Shown piece by piece: positions 1-6,425 of a DNA stretch of 9,046 nt (position 1 is the first letter of the stretch; the number at the start of each line of letters is the position of its first letter). A program made the position numbers and the translations under genes. A model generated the notes under the pieces. The model was not told where the DNA came from, did no database searches, and saw only the letters and a list, made by a program, of their open reading frames with translations. Source of the stretch: an archaeon (GTDB lineage: Archaea; Asgardarchaeota; Hermodarchaeia; Hermodarchaeales; Hermodarchaeaceae); contig JABXGS010000103.1 in NCBI GenBank assembly GCA_016550425.1, positions 1 through 9,046 on the forward strand, in the 5' to 3' direction.

Positions 1-2447
1 ATTAGTTGATCGTCTGCTGTTGGCCATGATTCTAAGGAAACAAATGATATACTCCCTAGTCGTTCCCAGATTTCCTCACTTAGATGGGGCATTAATGGGG
101 CTAGCAGTTTCACCCATCGTGTCACAACATACCGTAAAACTGCGTTTCGTTCTTGACCAGCATCTTTCATGCGACGAATGTAGAATTCGACATCACCTAG
201 TAATTGGAAGAATGTTAGTAATGCATAGTTACGAATCTTCAGCTGGTCTAACGAAGCCGTGGCATCGCGGATGGTTGTGTTGATTTTTGATAAAATCCAA
301 CGACTCATCATGCCTAATTTAGATACTTCCAAATCAATTTCTGGAATTTTCGCGGCGTCTTCTAGTATTCGGGTTAGGCGTGTGACACGTCGTTGAACAT
401 TCGTGACATCTTTCTCCTTCCAATCAACCAGTGATTGCAAGTCTCCAATTTGACTGATATACAATCGAAAGAGATCAGCGCCATACCGTTTAGGTACTTC
501 AGCCATTGGAATGAAGTTCCCTTTGCTTTTACTCATCTTTTCGCCCTCACGAATTACAAATTCGTTGAGCGTAATGGCTTTCGGCCAATATTTCTCGGGA
601 AATAAGGCTACGTGGTGAAAAATGAAAAAGGAAAGATGGTTTGGAATATGAGCGACCGCTGTATGGCGTTGATCGTTAGGATACCAGTATTCGACTTCCT
701 CTCGCATTGCAGTTAATATTTCCTCTGAGATGCCTGTTTTTTCAGTAACTGTGTCGATGGATCCTTTACCTAAAAGGACATAATCAAAGAAGGACAGGTC
801 CAATTGCTGGGCAGTAATTTGATTGGATCTGATGTGATTGATGATTAGGTAGAAGATCATGTAGATTGTTGAATCAGATAAGGATTCAATCACCCATTTG
901 CGGTCAAATGGCAGTCGTGTACCCAAACCCCGTTTGCGTGCTGCTGGGCGTTCTTTTAGCCAAGAAAAGGTTGATTCGAATAACTTGCGGTACATCTCGG
1001 GATAAATGAACATTTGCTCTAACGCTTTCGTAGCTTTTGCTTTCCATTCAGGATTCCCATAATTGATGAACCATTGATCGGGTAACACAGCTACCACAAT
1101 GTCGTTTCCACAGCGACATACAACTGGTTTCTGGTCAGGTTGATAGAATTTGAAAGCTCGGTTTTGTTCTTCCAGAAGGGCAATAACCTCATCTTTGATT
1201 TCGCTGACCTTTCGACCTGCAAAGGGTCCTGTGTTCTCTTTCATTACACCCTGATAATATTCTGCCTTGTAGAGGGTGTCAGTGGCTTCATCCAGTCTAG
1301 CTGTGGCTTTTTGGTCTTTGATTTTCATTTTTTCAACGAGTTCAATTGCAGGATGTTCTCCATAGCCTTCAATGCGGATGATAGAAATCGGTTTAATGGA
1401 CTTTATGGCATCAAAATCCAGCTTAAACCCTTGAATGGCTTTTTTGGTTTTCTGGATATCATGGAGCGCTGCCCAATCGAAAGGTGCATGGGAGGGAACG
1501 CTGTAAACGACTCCGGTTGCATTCTCAGGGTCGACGAATTCTGCGGGTAAGATCAACAGCTCTCGGTCTTCAACGGGAGATTGGCAGGTCTTGCCAATGA
1601 ATTCTGAACCTGAAATCTCGTCTAGGCGTTTTGAGTGGTGACCTTGATTGACGAGTTTTCTTACTGCAGGTTGAGCTACATACCAAATTTCTTCTCCGAC
1701 TTGAATTTTAGAATAGATCGCATTGGGATTAATCCAGACGTTGGTCACACCATAAACAGTCTCTGGACGGAGTGTTGCGGCGATTAAGAAGCCATCTTCA
1801 AAGGGAAACTTCAACGCTACAAATTCTGCAACCTTCGCCTGTTCGCCATTGAGTAAATCATCTTCACCCACAGCATTGCCACAGGACACACAATAAAGGA
1901 CTGGATAACGGCCCTTCGTGATATAGCCCAATCGTTGTAGGTTGATGAATTGCCACGTTACGAAAGCATGATATTCAGGGTCATTAGTGGTAAATTTTCG
2001 TCTCCAGTCAATGGAATAGCCTAATTTCCGGAAATCGCTTTCAAAGACGTTTACAAAGAACTGAGCAATTGCTAGTGGATCAGAAAACGTGGCTAAGACG
2101 GAATCGATATCTTTCTTCGATCGATAATATCCGATGCTTGATCGGTATTCCTTTAGAATCTGCGGGTCTTTATTATGAATTCGTTTTGCAACACCAGCGA
2201 CAGGTGTACCCGTGACATGGGCGGCCATAGGGAACAGGACATTGAACCCACTCATTCGTTTGTAGCGGGCGAGGACATCACCAATGGTATAGGTCCGACC
2301 ATGGCCTACATGCATTGGAGCATTCGCATAGGGATAGGGTACGGTCAGGTAGAACTTAGGACGATTCGGATTAGGATCCGCATCAAAAGCTTGGGCTTCT
2401 CGCCATCGCATTTGCCATTTGGGTTCAATTTCCTTAGAGTCAATCAT
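1..2447 (-). CDS. leuS: Leucyl-tRNA synthetase, archaeal type (C-terminus outside window)
   Basis: Class I aminoacyl-tRNA synthetase that charges tRNA-Leu with leucine in the cytoplasm. I translated this frame by hand; 815 codons lie in the window. The class I signatures are both present: HVGH (residues 46-49, HIGH box) and KMSKS (637-641, about positions 525-539). Between them is the CP1 editing insertion, with TLRPETVYG starting near residue 225 and a VPSHAPFDW segment ending near 325, the archaeal/eukaryal form of the proofreading site. A CVSCG motif precedes the insertion. The start is fixed by an in-frame TAA at 2478-2480 and a GAGGAGAGG ribosome binding site just before ATG 2447. Archaeal LeuRS is usually about 930-970 residues, so roughly 120-150 C-terminal residues, including part of the tRNA-binding region, are cut off by the window edge. 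Housekeeping gene with no obvious functional tie to the ubiquitin/ESCRT genes. Confidence 0.96.
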   Translation of the reverse strand, partial: MIDSKEIEPKWQMRWREAQAFDADPNPNRPKFYLTVPYPYANAPMHVGHGRTYTIGDVLARYKRMSGFNVLFPMAAHVTGTPVAGVAKRIHNKDPQILKEYRSSIGYYRSKKDIDSVLATFSDPLAIAQFFVNVFESDFRKLGYSIDWRRKFTTNDPEYHAFVTWQFINLQRLGYITKGRYPVLYCVSCGNAVGEDDLLNGEQAKVAEFVALKFPFEDGFLIAATLRPETVYGVTNVWINPNAIYSKIQVGEEIWYVAQPAVRKLVNQGHHSKRLDEISGSEFIGKTCQSPVEDRELLILPAEFVDPENATGVVYSVPSHAPFDWAALHDIQKTKKAIQGFKLDFDAIKSIKPISIIRIEGYGEHPAIELVEKMKIKDQKATARLDEATDTLYKAEYYQGVMKENTGPFAGRKVSEIKDEVIALLEEQNRAFKFYQPDQKPVVCRCGNDIVVAVLPDQWFINYGNPEWKAKATKALEQMFIYPEMYRKLFESTFSWLKERPAARKRGLGTRLPFDRKWVIESLSDSTIYMIFYLIINHIRSNQITAQQLDLSFFDYVLLGKGSIDTVTEKTGISEEILTAMREEVEYWYPNDQRHTAVAHIPNHLSFFIFHHVALFPEKYWPKAITLNEFVIREGEKMSKSKGNFIPMAEVPKRYGADLFRLYISQIGDLQSLVDWKEKDVTNVQRRVTRLTRILEDAAKIPEIDLEVSKLGMMSRWILSKINTTIRDATASLDQLKIRNYALLTFFQLLGDVEFYIRRMKDAGQERNAVLRYVVTRWVKLLAPLMPHLSEEIWERLGSISFVSLESWPTADDQL

Positions 2448-2480
2448 AGTAGGTAACCTCTCCTCTGTTACGAGGTGTTA

Positions 2481-2500
2481 TCATAAAAAGGATTATTTTT
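2481..2500 (-). promoter_or_regulatory. Putative TATA element of leuS
   Basis: On the minus strand an AT-rich stretch reading CTTTTTATGA sits about 35-45 bases before the leuS ATG and is preceded by an A-rich segment that could serve as the BRE. A start of transcription about 25 bases further on would give a short leader containing the GAGGAGAGG ribosome binding site. Inferred from position and composition only. Confidence 0.4.
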
Positions 2501-2694
2501 CGTTGCGATCCCCTCCTAAATTTGGGGTGGCTGCTTGTTTGAAAAGGATCAATGGTTTGGGAGAAAGTCATTCCACACGGGGATCACTTCGAAGAGAAAA
2601 TTGAGAGCTTCTAACTTAAAGCTTTCGTCAGCGATTGAAAACCGAAAGCAAATAAGCTTCCTATACAAGTTGCACTTACTGGTGGTTCAACAAA

Positions 2695-3453
2695 ATGTCG
2701 AAATTGCGGTGCCCGGAATGTCTAATTCTCGTAGAAGCTGGCGACGCTGTATGTCCTCAATGTGGGTACCGATTTCGAACGGAGCAATTTGAGCGAATTC
2801 TACCTTTCATGAAACGCCCTGAAAAACAATGGGAATCACGGCTGACTCTTCGTCAACGCCTTTGGGGCGTTTTTCGTTTTCCGGCAGTTACGTTCTGGGA
2901 TATTGCTCATGAACTTGATAATCGTGGACCGGCCCTTCTTTTTCTAGCCAACATTGCGGTTATCGCTCTTTGGTTTGTAGCAATGGTTTCTCATATCACA
3001 GATGCTGGTGCCTTTCTTTTTATCGGGTTTTTCGGGGTTTTTGCAATCCTTTTATTGCTGTATATGCTACTAAACCTGTTTTATTTTGGCATTATCCAGA
3101 TGATAATCAATTATTCAGGTCGCGAAGGTCAACTCTCTGAAACCTTCTTGATGGGACAGTATGCATTACTTCCCTTTCTGTTTGCGAATCTGATTTCTGC
3201 TGGGTTGCTTTTCCTTTTTCTTCCCCCAGTTACCTTTTTAGAACTAACACTCTTGTATATTCATCCTATCTGGCTTGCTGTTTATGCTCTGGCGAGTATC
3301 GCTATGCTGTGGGGGGCGGTTCTTCTCTCTTTGGGAGTTCGTGAACGCTTCCGTATGTCCTCTGAAACTGCTCTTGTTATCACATTGAGTGTTACACTTT
3401 TTGTGGTGATTGTGGCAATCTTGGTTCGGTTAACTGTGATTCCAATTATTTAA
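2695..3453 (+). CDS. Zinc-ribbon multi-pass membrane protein, Yip1-like
   Basis: A 252-residue predicted membrane protein. Residues 6-23 form a zinc ribbon (C6-x2-C9, C20-x2-C23), followed by a soluble linker to about residue 55. The rest is strongly hydrophobic, with about five membrane segments (roughly 79-99, 104-138, 152-176, 190-213, 224-250). The lead-in FRFPAVTFWDI before the first helix and the GQYALLPFL segment (154-162) resemble the Yip1 family, whose eukaryotic members sit in Golgi/ER membranes and bind Rab GTPases; many prokaryotic members carry an N-terminal zinc ribbon. The start at 2695 has a GGTGG ribosome binding site at about 2680, matching the GGTGATC part of the 16S 3'-end complement. 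It is divergent from leuS and its last 8 bases overlap the 3' end of the E1 gene. The membrane location is fairly secure; the Yip1 assignment is from pattern memory, and the exact role is unknown. Confidence 0.8.
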   Translation: MSKLRCPECLILVEAGDAVCPQCGYRFRTEQFERILPFMKRPEKQWESRLTLRQRLWGVFRFPAVTFWDIAHELDNRGPALLFLANIAVIALWFVAMVSHITDAGAFLFIGFFGVFAILLLLYMLLNLFYFGIIQMIINYSGREGQLSETFLMGQYALLPFLFANLISAGLLFLFLPPVTFLELTLLYIHPIWLAVYALASIAMLWGAVLLSLGVRERFRMSSETALVITLSVTLFVVIVAILVRLTVIPII

Positions 3454-4489
3454 AAACAGCCAATAACTTCAGAGGTTGCGCCAAGGCCGTATCGATAATG
3501 AAAAGAGTTTCTTTATCCTTTAGGCGTAATTTTCCTAGGACTTGATTGTCATCAAGGACTTTTCCACGACGAATAATCTTGGGGTCTTGTAAACCAAAAG
3601 TCATAATCAATCGATTTTTCAATTCAGCGACAGTTTCCTTGCGCCCCACAGCATAGATTTCTCCTTTGAGACGGAACCGGTCACTACAAAGGAAGCAGTT
3701 AGGATTTCGTGCTAGTTTGAGAATAGTGAACTGCTGATGGAGACCATCATAGAACAGATAATTATCTAGCGGAGTGCCTACATTCAACAGATGCTTTAAT
3801 GCTTCTTGAAATTGGATTCCAGCAACTATGGTTGCCACGCTTAGAAGGGACGGGAATTTGGGAGGTGGCTCTTCTTTTTTACGACGCTCGCCAGGTGGTG
3901 TACATGCTTTTTGTAAGCGTTCTGCGGGAACCAAAGGCTGGCATTCCAAACAGGCCGTTTCAAAAGGCACAACTCGTTGTACATTTCCCCACCAACCGTA
4001 CATTCCCCCACTTAAGAAGACCTTGTTCTTTTGGACACATAATGAGTTTAACCAACGTCGAGCCTCAAAGGTATCAAGACCATCAATAATGAGATCGGCT
4101 TCTTCGTAAATTGCATGCCTAACATCTTGGATTGCACAATTGAGAGCTAGTACTTGCACATCAGGATTCATTTCGCGGAGACGTTGCCCGGCAATGACCG
4201 CTTTTGGCTTCCCCACATCATCGTCAAAATAGAGGTATTGGCGACTAAGATTAGAGAGCTCGATAGTGTCAAAATCAATTATCACAACTTTTCCAATTCC
4301 TGTGAGAACCAAATCGACAGCTACAATCGTCCCAAGGGCTCCAATCCCCGCGACGACTACAGTGGATTTCGACAGTTTTTCCTGGTCCCAATTTTCAAGC
4401 AGCAATTGGCGAGCATAACGTTCAGTCCCATGGTACACTGGGATTTTCTTATGTTCCTCAGTGACTTGGTCATCCATGGGTGGTTTCAC
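3446..4489 (-). CDS. E1-like ubiquitin-activating enzyme with C-terminal ubiquitin-fold domain
   Basis: ThiF/MoeB/E1 superfamily enzyme of 347 residues. It should adenylate the C-terminal glycine of the ubiquitin-like protein encoded at 5147-5383, form a thioester, and hand it to the E2. Visible motifs: Rossmann nucleotide loop AGIGALG (47-53), acidic ATP-site residues D72 and D74, the NLSRQ motif (80-84), K94/K96, the DGLD...RRWLN segment (136-148), zinc cysteines C180/C183 and C265/C268, and the probable catalytic cysteine C196 in KACTPPGER. The catalytic-cysteine region is only a loop, with no large SCCH domain, so the enzyme is compact like UBA5 and is probably a homodimer. Residues about 276-334 form a beta-grasp domain resembling the modifier itself, placed where eukaryotic E1s carry the E2-binding UFD. 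The GTG start overlaps the E2 stop codon (GTGA), suggesting translational coupling; ATG at 4475-4477 (residue 5) is an alternative start. The 3' end overlaps the convergent Yip1-like gene by 8 bp. Confidence 0.94.
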   Translation of the reverse strand: MKPPMDDQVTEEHKKIPVYHGTERYARQLLLENWDQEKLSKSTVVVAGIGALGTIVAVDLVLTGIGKVVIIDFDTIELSNLSRQYLYFDDDVGKPKAVIAGQRLREMNPDVQVLALNCAIQDVRHAIYEEADLIIDGLDTFEARRWLNSLCVQKNKVFLSGGMYGWWGNVQRVVPFETACLECQPLVPAERLQKACTPPGERRKKEEPPPKFPSLLSVATIVAGIQFQEALKHLLNVGTPLDNYLFYDGLHQQFTILKLARNPNCFLCSDRFRLKGEIYAVGRKETVAELKNRLIMTFGLQDPKIIRRGKVLDDNQVLGKLRLKDKETLFIIDTALAQPLKLLAVFK

Positions 4490-4947
4490 CTACGTTGAAT
4501 TTGGTCCCATCCGGCAAACCGTTGAACCCAATCCCGTGCAGTGCGTTCGAATTTTACGGGTTCTTTTTTTGCTTCACGAGATGCCCGTTGGTTTAAAGGA
4601 TCGTCGGGGTTAGGGAAATTAAGAAGGTTTCGAAGAGTTTCTACTACACCAGTTAAAGACATGCTGGGAAGCCAATCCTTACCTAAGATTCCGACACACA
4701 CTCGTCCTCGATAAATATTTGGATGCCAGATTTTTGTGATAAATCGAACTTGTGGAGGTTCATAGGGGAATGCTCGTGGAACATTAATCTGTAAGACAAA
4801 AACGCCCCCATCATAAATACCTGTACCTAGTATGAATCCCTGCCATCGTCTCAGGTCCCCTTGCACGGGTTGGAACGACGGTTCCTCAGTTTCCATGTTT
4901 TTCGCTTCAAGGGCTAATCTTGCCCAATAGTCCTCTTCTGACAGCAT
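4486..4947 (-). CDS. E2-like ubiquitin-conjugating enzyme (active type)
   Basis: A 153-residue UBC-fold protein, the usual length of a minimal E2. It should accept the modifier from the E1 as a thioester and transfer it to a lysine with help from the RING protein. Motifs in order: LRRWQGFILG (32-41, second strand of the fold), VPRAFPYEPPQVRF (56-69), the HPN signature (75-77), the candidate active cysteine C84 in GRVCVGIL, W92-x-P94, and PNPDDPLN (112-119), the last being nearly identical to eukaryotic E2s. All residues expected for catalysis are present. ATG at 4945-4947 follows a GGAAGAGG purine stretch. Its stop codon overlaps the E1 start, so the two are co-transcribed and probably coupled in translation. 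The 199-bp gap upstream separates it from the ubiquitin gene and carries a possible terminator and promoter. Confidence 0.96.
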   Translation of the reverse strand: MLSEEDYWARLALEAKNMETEEPSFQPVQGDLRRWQGFILGTGIYDGGVFVLQINVPRAFPYEPPQVRFITKIWHPNIYRGRVCVGILGKDWLPSMSLTGVVETLRNLLNFPNPDDPLNQRASREAKKEPVKFERTARDWVQRFAGWDQIQRR

Positions 4948-5005
4948 GTGGACAGCGCCTCTTCCTAGATAAGCCGGTCCCCATTACCCTTACCACATGC
5001 ATTTC

Positions 5006-5045
5006 CCGTAAATACCTTTTCGGTTGGTAGCAATAAAAAATAGAT
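5006..5045 (-). promoter_or_regulatory. Possible promoter of the E2-E1 gene pair
   Basis: In the 199-bp gap between the ubiquitin and E2 genes (4948-5146), the minus strand has two AT-rich candidates for a TATA element: CTATTTTTTATTG (5031-5043), and GTATTTAC (5008-5015) preceded by an AAAAG stretch that could be a BRE. The second lies about 65 bases from the E2 start codon. I cannot tell which is used, or whether transcription simply reads through from the RING-ubiquitin genes. Confidence 0.3.
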
Positions 5046-5090
5046 TCATTTGTGGCAAACGCAGAAGGTGCTAGTCTTTATTGTCACGTA

Positions 5091-5110
5091 GGGAAGAGAA
5101 AAAACTGAGG
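5091..5110 (-). terminator. Possible T-rich terminator after the ubiquitin gene
   Basis: About 40-55 bases past the ubiquitin stop codon the minus strand reads CAGTTTTTTCTCTTCCC. Archaeal transcription commonly ends at such T/pyrimidine-rich tracts without a hairpin. A weak inverted repeat (AAACC/GGTTT, 5125-5138) lies between the stop codon and this tract. If used, it would separate the RING-ubiquitin transcript from the E2-E1 transcript. Confidence 0.35.
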
Positions 5111-5146
5111 GACGACTGAGATCGAAACCGTTTGGTTTAATTTGTC

Positions 5147-5383
5147 TTAGCCGCCCTCGGTCCTCGTGATGAGGTACAATTTATCATGTGGAGTGATACC
5201 GACACTCTTAATCGTCTGTTCATCGGTCAGCTGTGCACCACGATATGCCAGGATAACGATGTTGGGCGGTATCCTACGCATCGAAGCCACGCGGTTCCGA
5301 ATCTCCCCAATAGTTGTATTGGGTTCCACTTCAAGAGCTATGGGGTCACTACCACCAATCGCTGGTACAACTTCTATTCGCAT
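5147..5383 (-). CDS. Ubiquitin-like modifier protein
   Basis: A 78-residue beta-grasp protein ending in a bare Gly-Gly, the product expected to be activated by the E1 and conjugated to lysines. It aligns with human ubiquitin without gaps from LEVEP (17-21; ubiquitin 15-19) to the end, offset by two. Shared positions include the T-I pair (24-25; ubiquitin 22-23), IPP (38-40), I44-A46-G49-L52 around the beta-3 turn, R74 (ubiquitin R72, read by E1) and G77-G78. None of the seven ubiquitin lysine positions is a lysine; the only lysines are K59 and K68. There is no extension past Gly-Gly, so no processing peptidase is needed. The start at 5381-5383 has GGTGG about 7 bases upstream and lies 13 bases after the RING stop codon, so the two are co-transcribed. 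URM1 or SAMP-type sulfur carriers are alternatives, but the LEVEP and IPP matches and the E2/RING neighbours favour a true ubiquitin relative. Confidence 0.95.
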   Translation of the reverse strand: MRIEVVPAIGGSDPIALEVEPNTTIGEIRNRVASMRRIPPNIVILAYRGAQLTDEQTIKSVGITPHDKLYLITRTEGG

Positions 5384-5396
5384 TTTTAACCACCGA

Positions 5397-5648
5397 CTAT
5401 TTTCTAACCGGTTTCAACCTTCGTAGGCTTATGCGGTTCCGACAGATAGGGCAGGTTCCCTTCATTTTCACCCACTCAGCGAGATGGCGATAATGTGCGG
5501 GATTGCCACAATTTGGGCAGTAGACCATCTGTTCACCAGTCTTGATAGGGAGGCGGCAGACACAACACATCTCAGTGGATTTGGTCCAATCCCATTGGCC
5601 AATTTCTTTCACCGATGAGATAATGAACCGCCCTGCTGATTGTGTCAT
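5397..5648 (-). CDS. Small RING-finger protein, probable E3 ligase
   Basis: An 83-residue protein, mostly a RING-type zinc domain. Eight ligands can be assigned: C28-x2-C31, C44-x2-C47, H52-x2-H55 and C66-x2-C69, with W59 after H55 and a proline after C66 (CPIC), as in RING domains where these contact the E2. Cross-brace pairing would be C28/C31/H52/H55 and C44/C47/C66/C69. C47-x4-H52 is wider than the usual C-x1-3-H and resembles variant RINGs such as those of Nse1 or FANCL. It probably acts as an E3, bringing the charged E2 to substrates; small RING proteins of this kind are known in Asgard ubiquitin clusters. There is no recognisable substrate-binding domain, only about 27 N-terminal residues before the first ligand and a basic C-terminal tail. 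It is the first gene of the minus-strand ubiquitin set, with ATG at 5646-5648 preceded by a GGGG stretch. A non-enzymatic zinc finger is the main alternative. Confidence 0.92.
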   Translation of the reverse strand: MTQSAGRFIISSVKEIGQWDWTKSTEMCCVCRLPIKTGEQMVYCPNCGNPAHYRHLAEWVKMKGTCPICRNRISLRRLKPVRK

Positions 5649-5677
5649 GGTCTTGCCCCTTAGTCAGTTCCGCTCGG

Positions 5678-5694
5678 GCATCTCTACTAGATGC
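5678..5694. repeat. Perfect inverted repeat upstream of the RING gene
   Basis: GCATCT (5678-5683) and AGATGC (5689-5694) form a perfect 6-bp inverted repeat around a 5-base spacer, 30-46 bases before the RING start codon. It falls at or just downstream of where transcription would start from the AT-rich element at about 5697-5712, so it could be an operator or a leader hairpin. Seen directly; its function is not known. Confidence 0.45.
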
Positions 5695-5696
5695 GT

Positions 5697-5712
5697 TCTT
5701 AAAAAACTATGG
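5697..5712 (-). promoter_or_regulatory. Putative TATA element for the RING-ubiquitin genes
   Basis: On the minus strand the stretch reading AGTTTTTTAAGAACG is the most TATA-like segment between the RING start codon and the divergent ESCRT promoter. Transcription starting about 25 bases on would leave a leader of roughly 25-35 bases. Judged by composition and position only. Confidence 0.35.
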
Positions 5713-5791
5713 AAATACATCCTTCATGGAACTTTTTACTCGTTTTTTCAGCAAATACTATTGGCATGTTGAAGGTTTGATTGGCTAAATT

Positions 5792-5803
5792 AAAGCTTAA
5801 AAG
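5792..5803 (+). promoter_or_regulatory. Putative BRE/TATA promoter of the ESCRT operon
   Basis: AAAGCTTAAAAG looks like an archaeal BRE plus TATA element. Its centre is about 47 bases before the GTG start at 5846, so transcription starting about 26 bases downstream would give a leader near 20 bases that includes the GGGGG ribosome binding site. A near-copy, AAAGATTAAATG, occurs at 6414-6425 at a similar distance from the start of the Vps23-like gene. Confidence 0.5.
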
Positions 5804-5845
5804 TCTGCGGTGAGTAAAACTTGAACGAGAGCTTCGGGGGTTAAT

Positions 5846-6388
5846 GTGACCGTGTCCTCTGATCCGCCAAAATATGCAATTGAAATCGAAGCCATCAAAA
5901 CGCCAAAGGGCCTAGTCCCTACCGTTGAGTCCCTGAAGCGGATAGTAAAAGGTCTGAACCTACTCGACTCAGACCTGGGACGGATGAATCTCAAGATGGA
6001 AGCTAACATTCGGGCCCTCCTCCGGGAGGTGAAAACACTGCAAAAGCTAGTCGCGGATGACACTATAGCCTCAGAATCCTCTGTTGAACGACTTGGTGTT
6101 CTCGTCGATCGATTTGAGACCTTTGAAAAAACCATAGACAAGGTAGCGAAGAAAAAACCTGAATCAGCATCAGCAGATCTAAAAGAGCTCCAACGAGAAC
6201 TCGTTCCAACATTAACTCAAGCTGTTCAGCGCCTTGAAGAAATGATTACGCTCTTTGAAACACGGTTTGAGGATTTTCTTCGTGAACTTCAAAGCAATAT
6301 ACTAGTCACTGTCCGCCAAGCAGTAAAGGACGAACCCCCCAAACGAAGCTCAACAACTAAGCACAAAACTAAGAGTAGTTCAACCTAA
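5846..6388 (+). CDS. Coiled-coil protein of unknown function, first gene of ESCRT operon
   Basis: I do not recognise this 180-residue protein. It is soluble, with no signal peptide or membrane segment. After a short N-terminal part (YAIEIEAIK, 10-18) it is mainly charged amphipathic helix: about 26-70, 78-103 and 110-160, with heptad-like leucine spacing and short breaks at D71-S79 and P105-A110. The tail (163-180) is rich in Ser, Thr and Lys and probably disordered. The start is GTG at 5846; an in-frame TGA lies at 5822-5824 with no ATG between, and GGGGGTT precedes it. It heads the plus-strand ESCRT-I/II gene set and shares a divergent promoter region with the RING-ubiquitin genes. Its place next to Vps23 and Vps28 makes a missing ESCRT-I partner (Vps37- or MVB12-like) or an adaptor conceivable, but I see no sequence match to support either. 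Confidence 0.85.
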   Translation: MTVSSDPPKYAIEIEAIKTPKGLVPTVESLKRIVKGLNLLDSDLGRMNLKMEANIRALLREVKTLQKLVADDTIASESSVERLGVLVDRFETFEKTIDKVAKKKPESASADLKELQRELVPTLTQAVQRLEEMITLFETRFEDFLRELQSNILVTVRQAVKDEPPKRSSTTKHKTKSSST

Positions 6389-6394
6389 CTGCCC

Positions 6395-6415
6395 TTGGCA
6401 AGTTCTAGTTGCCAA
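6395..6415. repeat. Perfect 7-bp hairpin between the coiled-coil and Vps23-like genes
   Basis: TTGGCAA (6395-6401) and TTGCCAA (6409-6415) pair perfectly around a 7-base loop, starting 7 bases after the stop codon of the coiled-coil gene. No T tract follows, so it is a poor terminator. It ends directly at the AAAGATTAAATG promoter-like element, so it may be an operator, an mRNA processing hairpin or a 3'-end stabiliser. Confidence 0.5.
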
Positions 6416-6425
6416 AGATTAAATG
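6414..6425 (+). promoter_or_regulatory. Possible internal promoter before the Vps23-like gene
   Basis: AAAGATTAAATG closely resembles the AAAGCTTAAAAG element at 5792-5803 and lies about 53 bases before ATG 6474, a similar spacing. If real, the ATG at 6423 lies inside the promoter, which supports 6474 as the true start of the next gene. Confidence 0.35.

Noticed and set aside
20..1550. Plus-strand open frames at 20-283 and 1140-1550
   Set aside because: They lie antisense within the leucyl-tRNA synthetase gene and their translations look like no protein family; the minus-strand frame carries clear synthetase motifs.
2511..2531. C/G-rich imperfect palindrome around AAATTT upstream of leuS
   Set aside because: Symmetry is imperfect and needs a bulge; not distinct enough to call an operator or terminator.
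2175..2792. Plus-strand open frames at 2175-2456, 2419-2604 and 2535-2792
   Set aside because: The first is antisense to the start of leuS. The others sit in the divergent intergenic region or overlap the zinc-ribbon gene out of frame, with no good ribosome binding site and low-complexity translations.
3799..4498. Plus-strand open frames opposite the E1 gene
   Set aside because: Antisense shadows of a well-supported E1 reading frame.
5166..5772. Plus-strand open frames opposite the ubiquitin and RING genes
   Set aside because: Antisense to two genes with clear ubiquitin-fold and RING motifs; the translations are not protein-like.
5649..5845. tRNA or small RNA gene in the divergent region
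   Set aside because: A GCCCGAGCGGAAC-like string on the minus strand suggested tRNA at first, but no cloverleaf, T-loop or acceptor pairing could be found.
5797..6141. Minus-strand frame of 114 residues over the divergent promoter and coiled-coil gene
   Set aside because: Ser/Arg-rich translation typical of an antisense shadow; it would cover the proposed ESCRT promoter.
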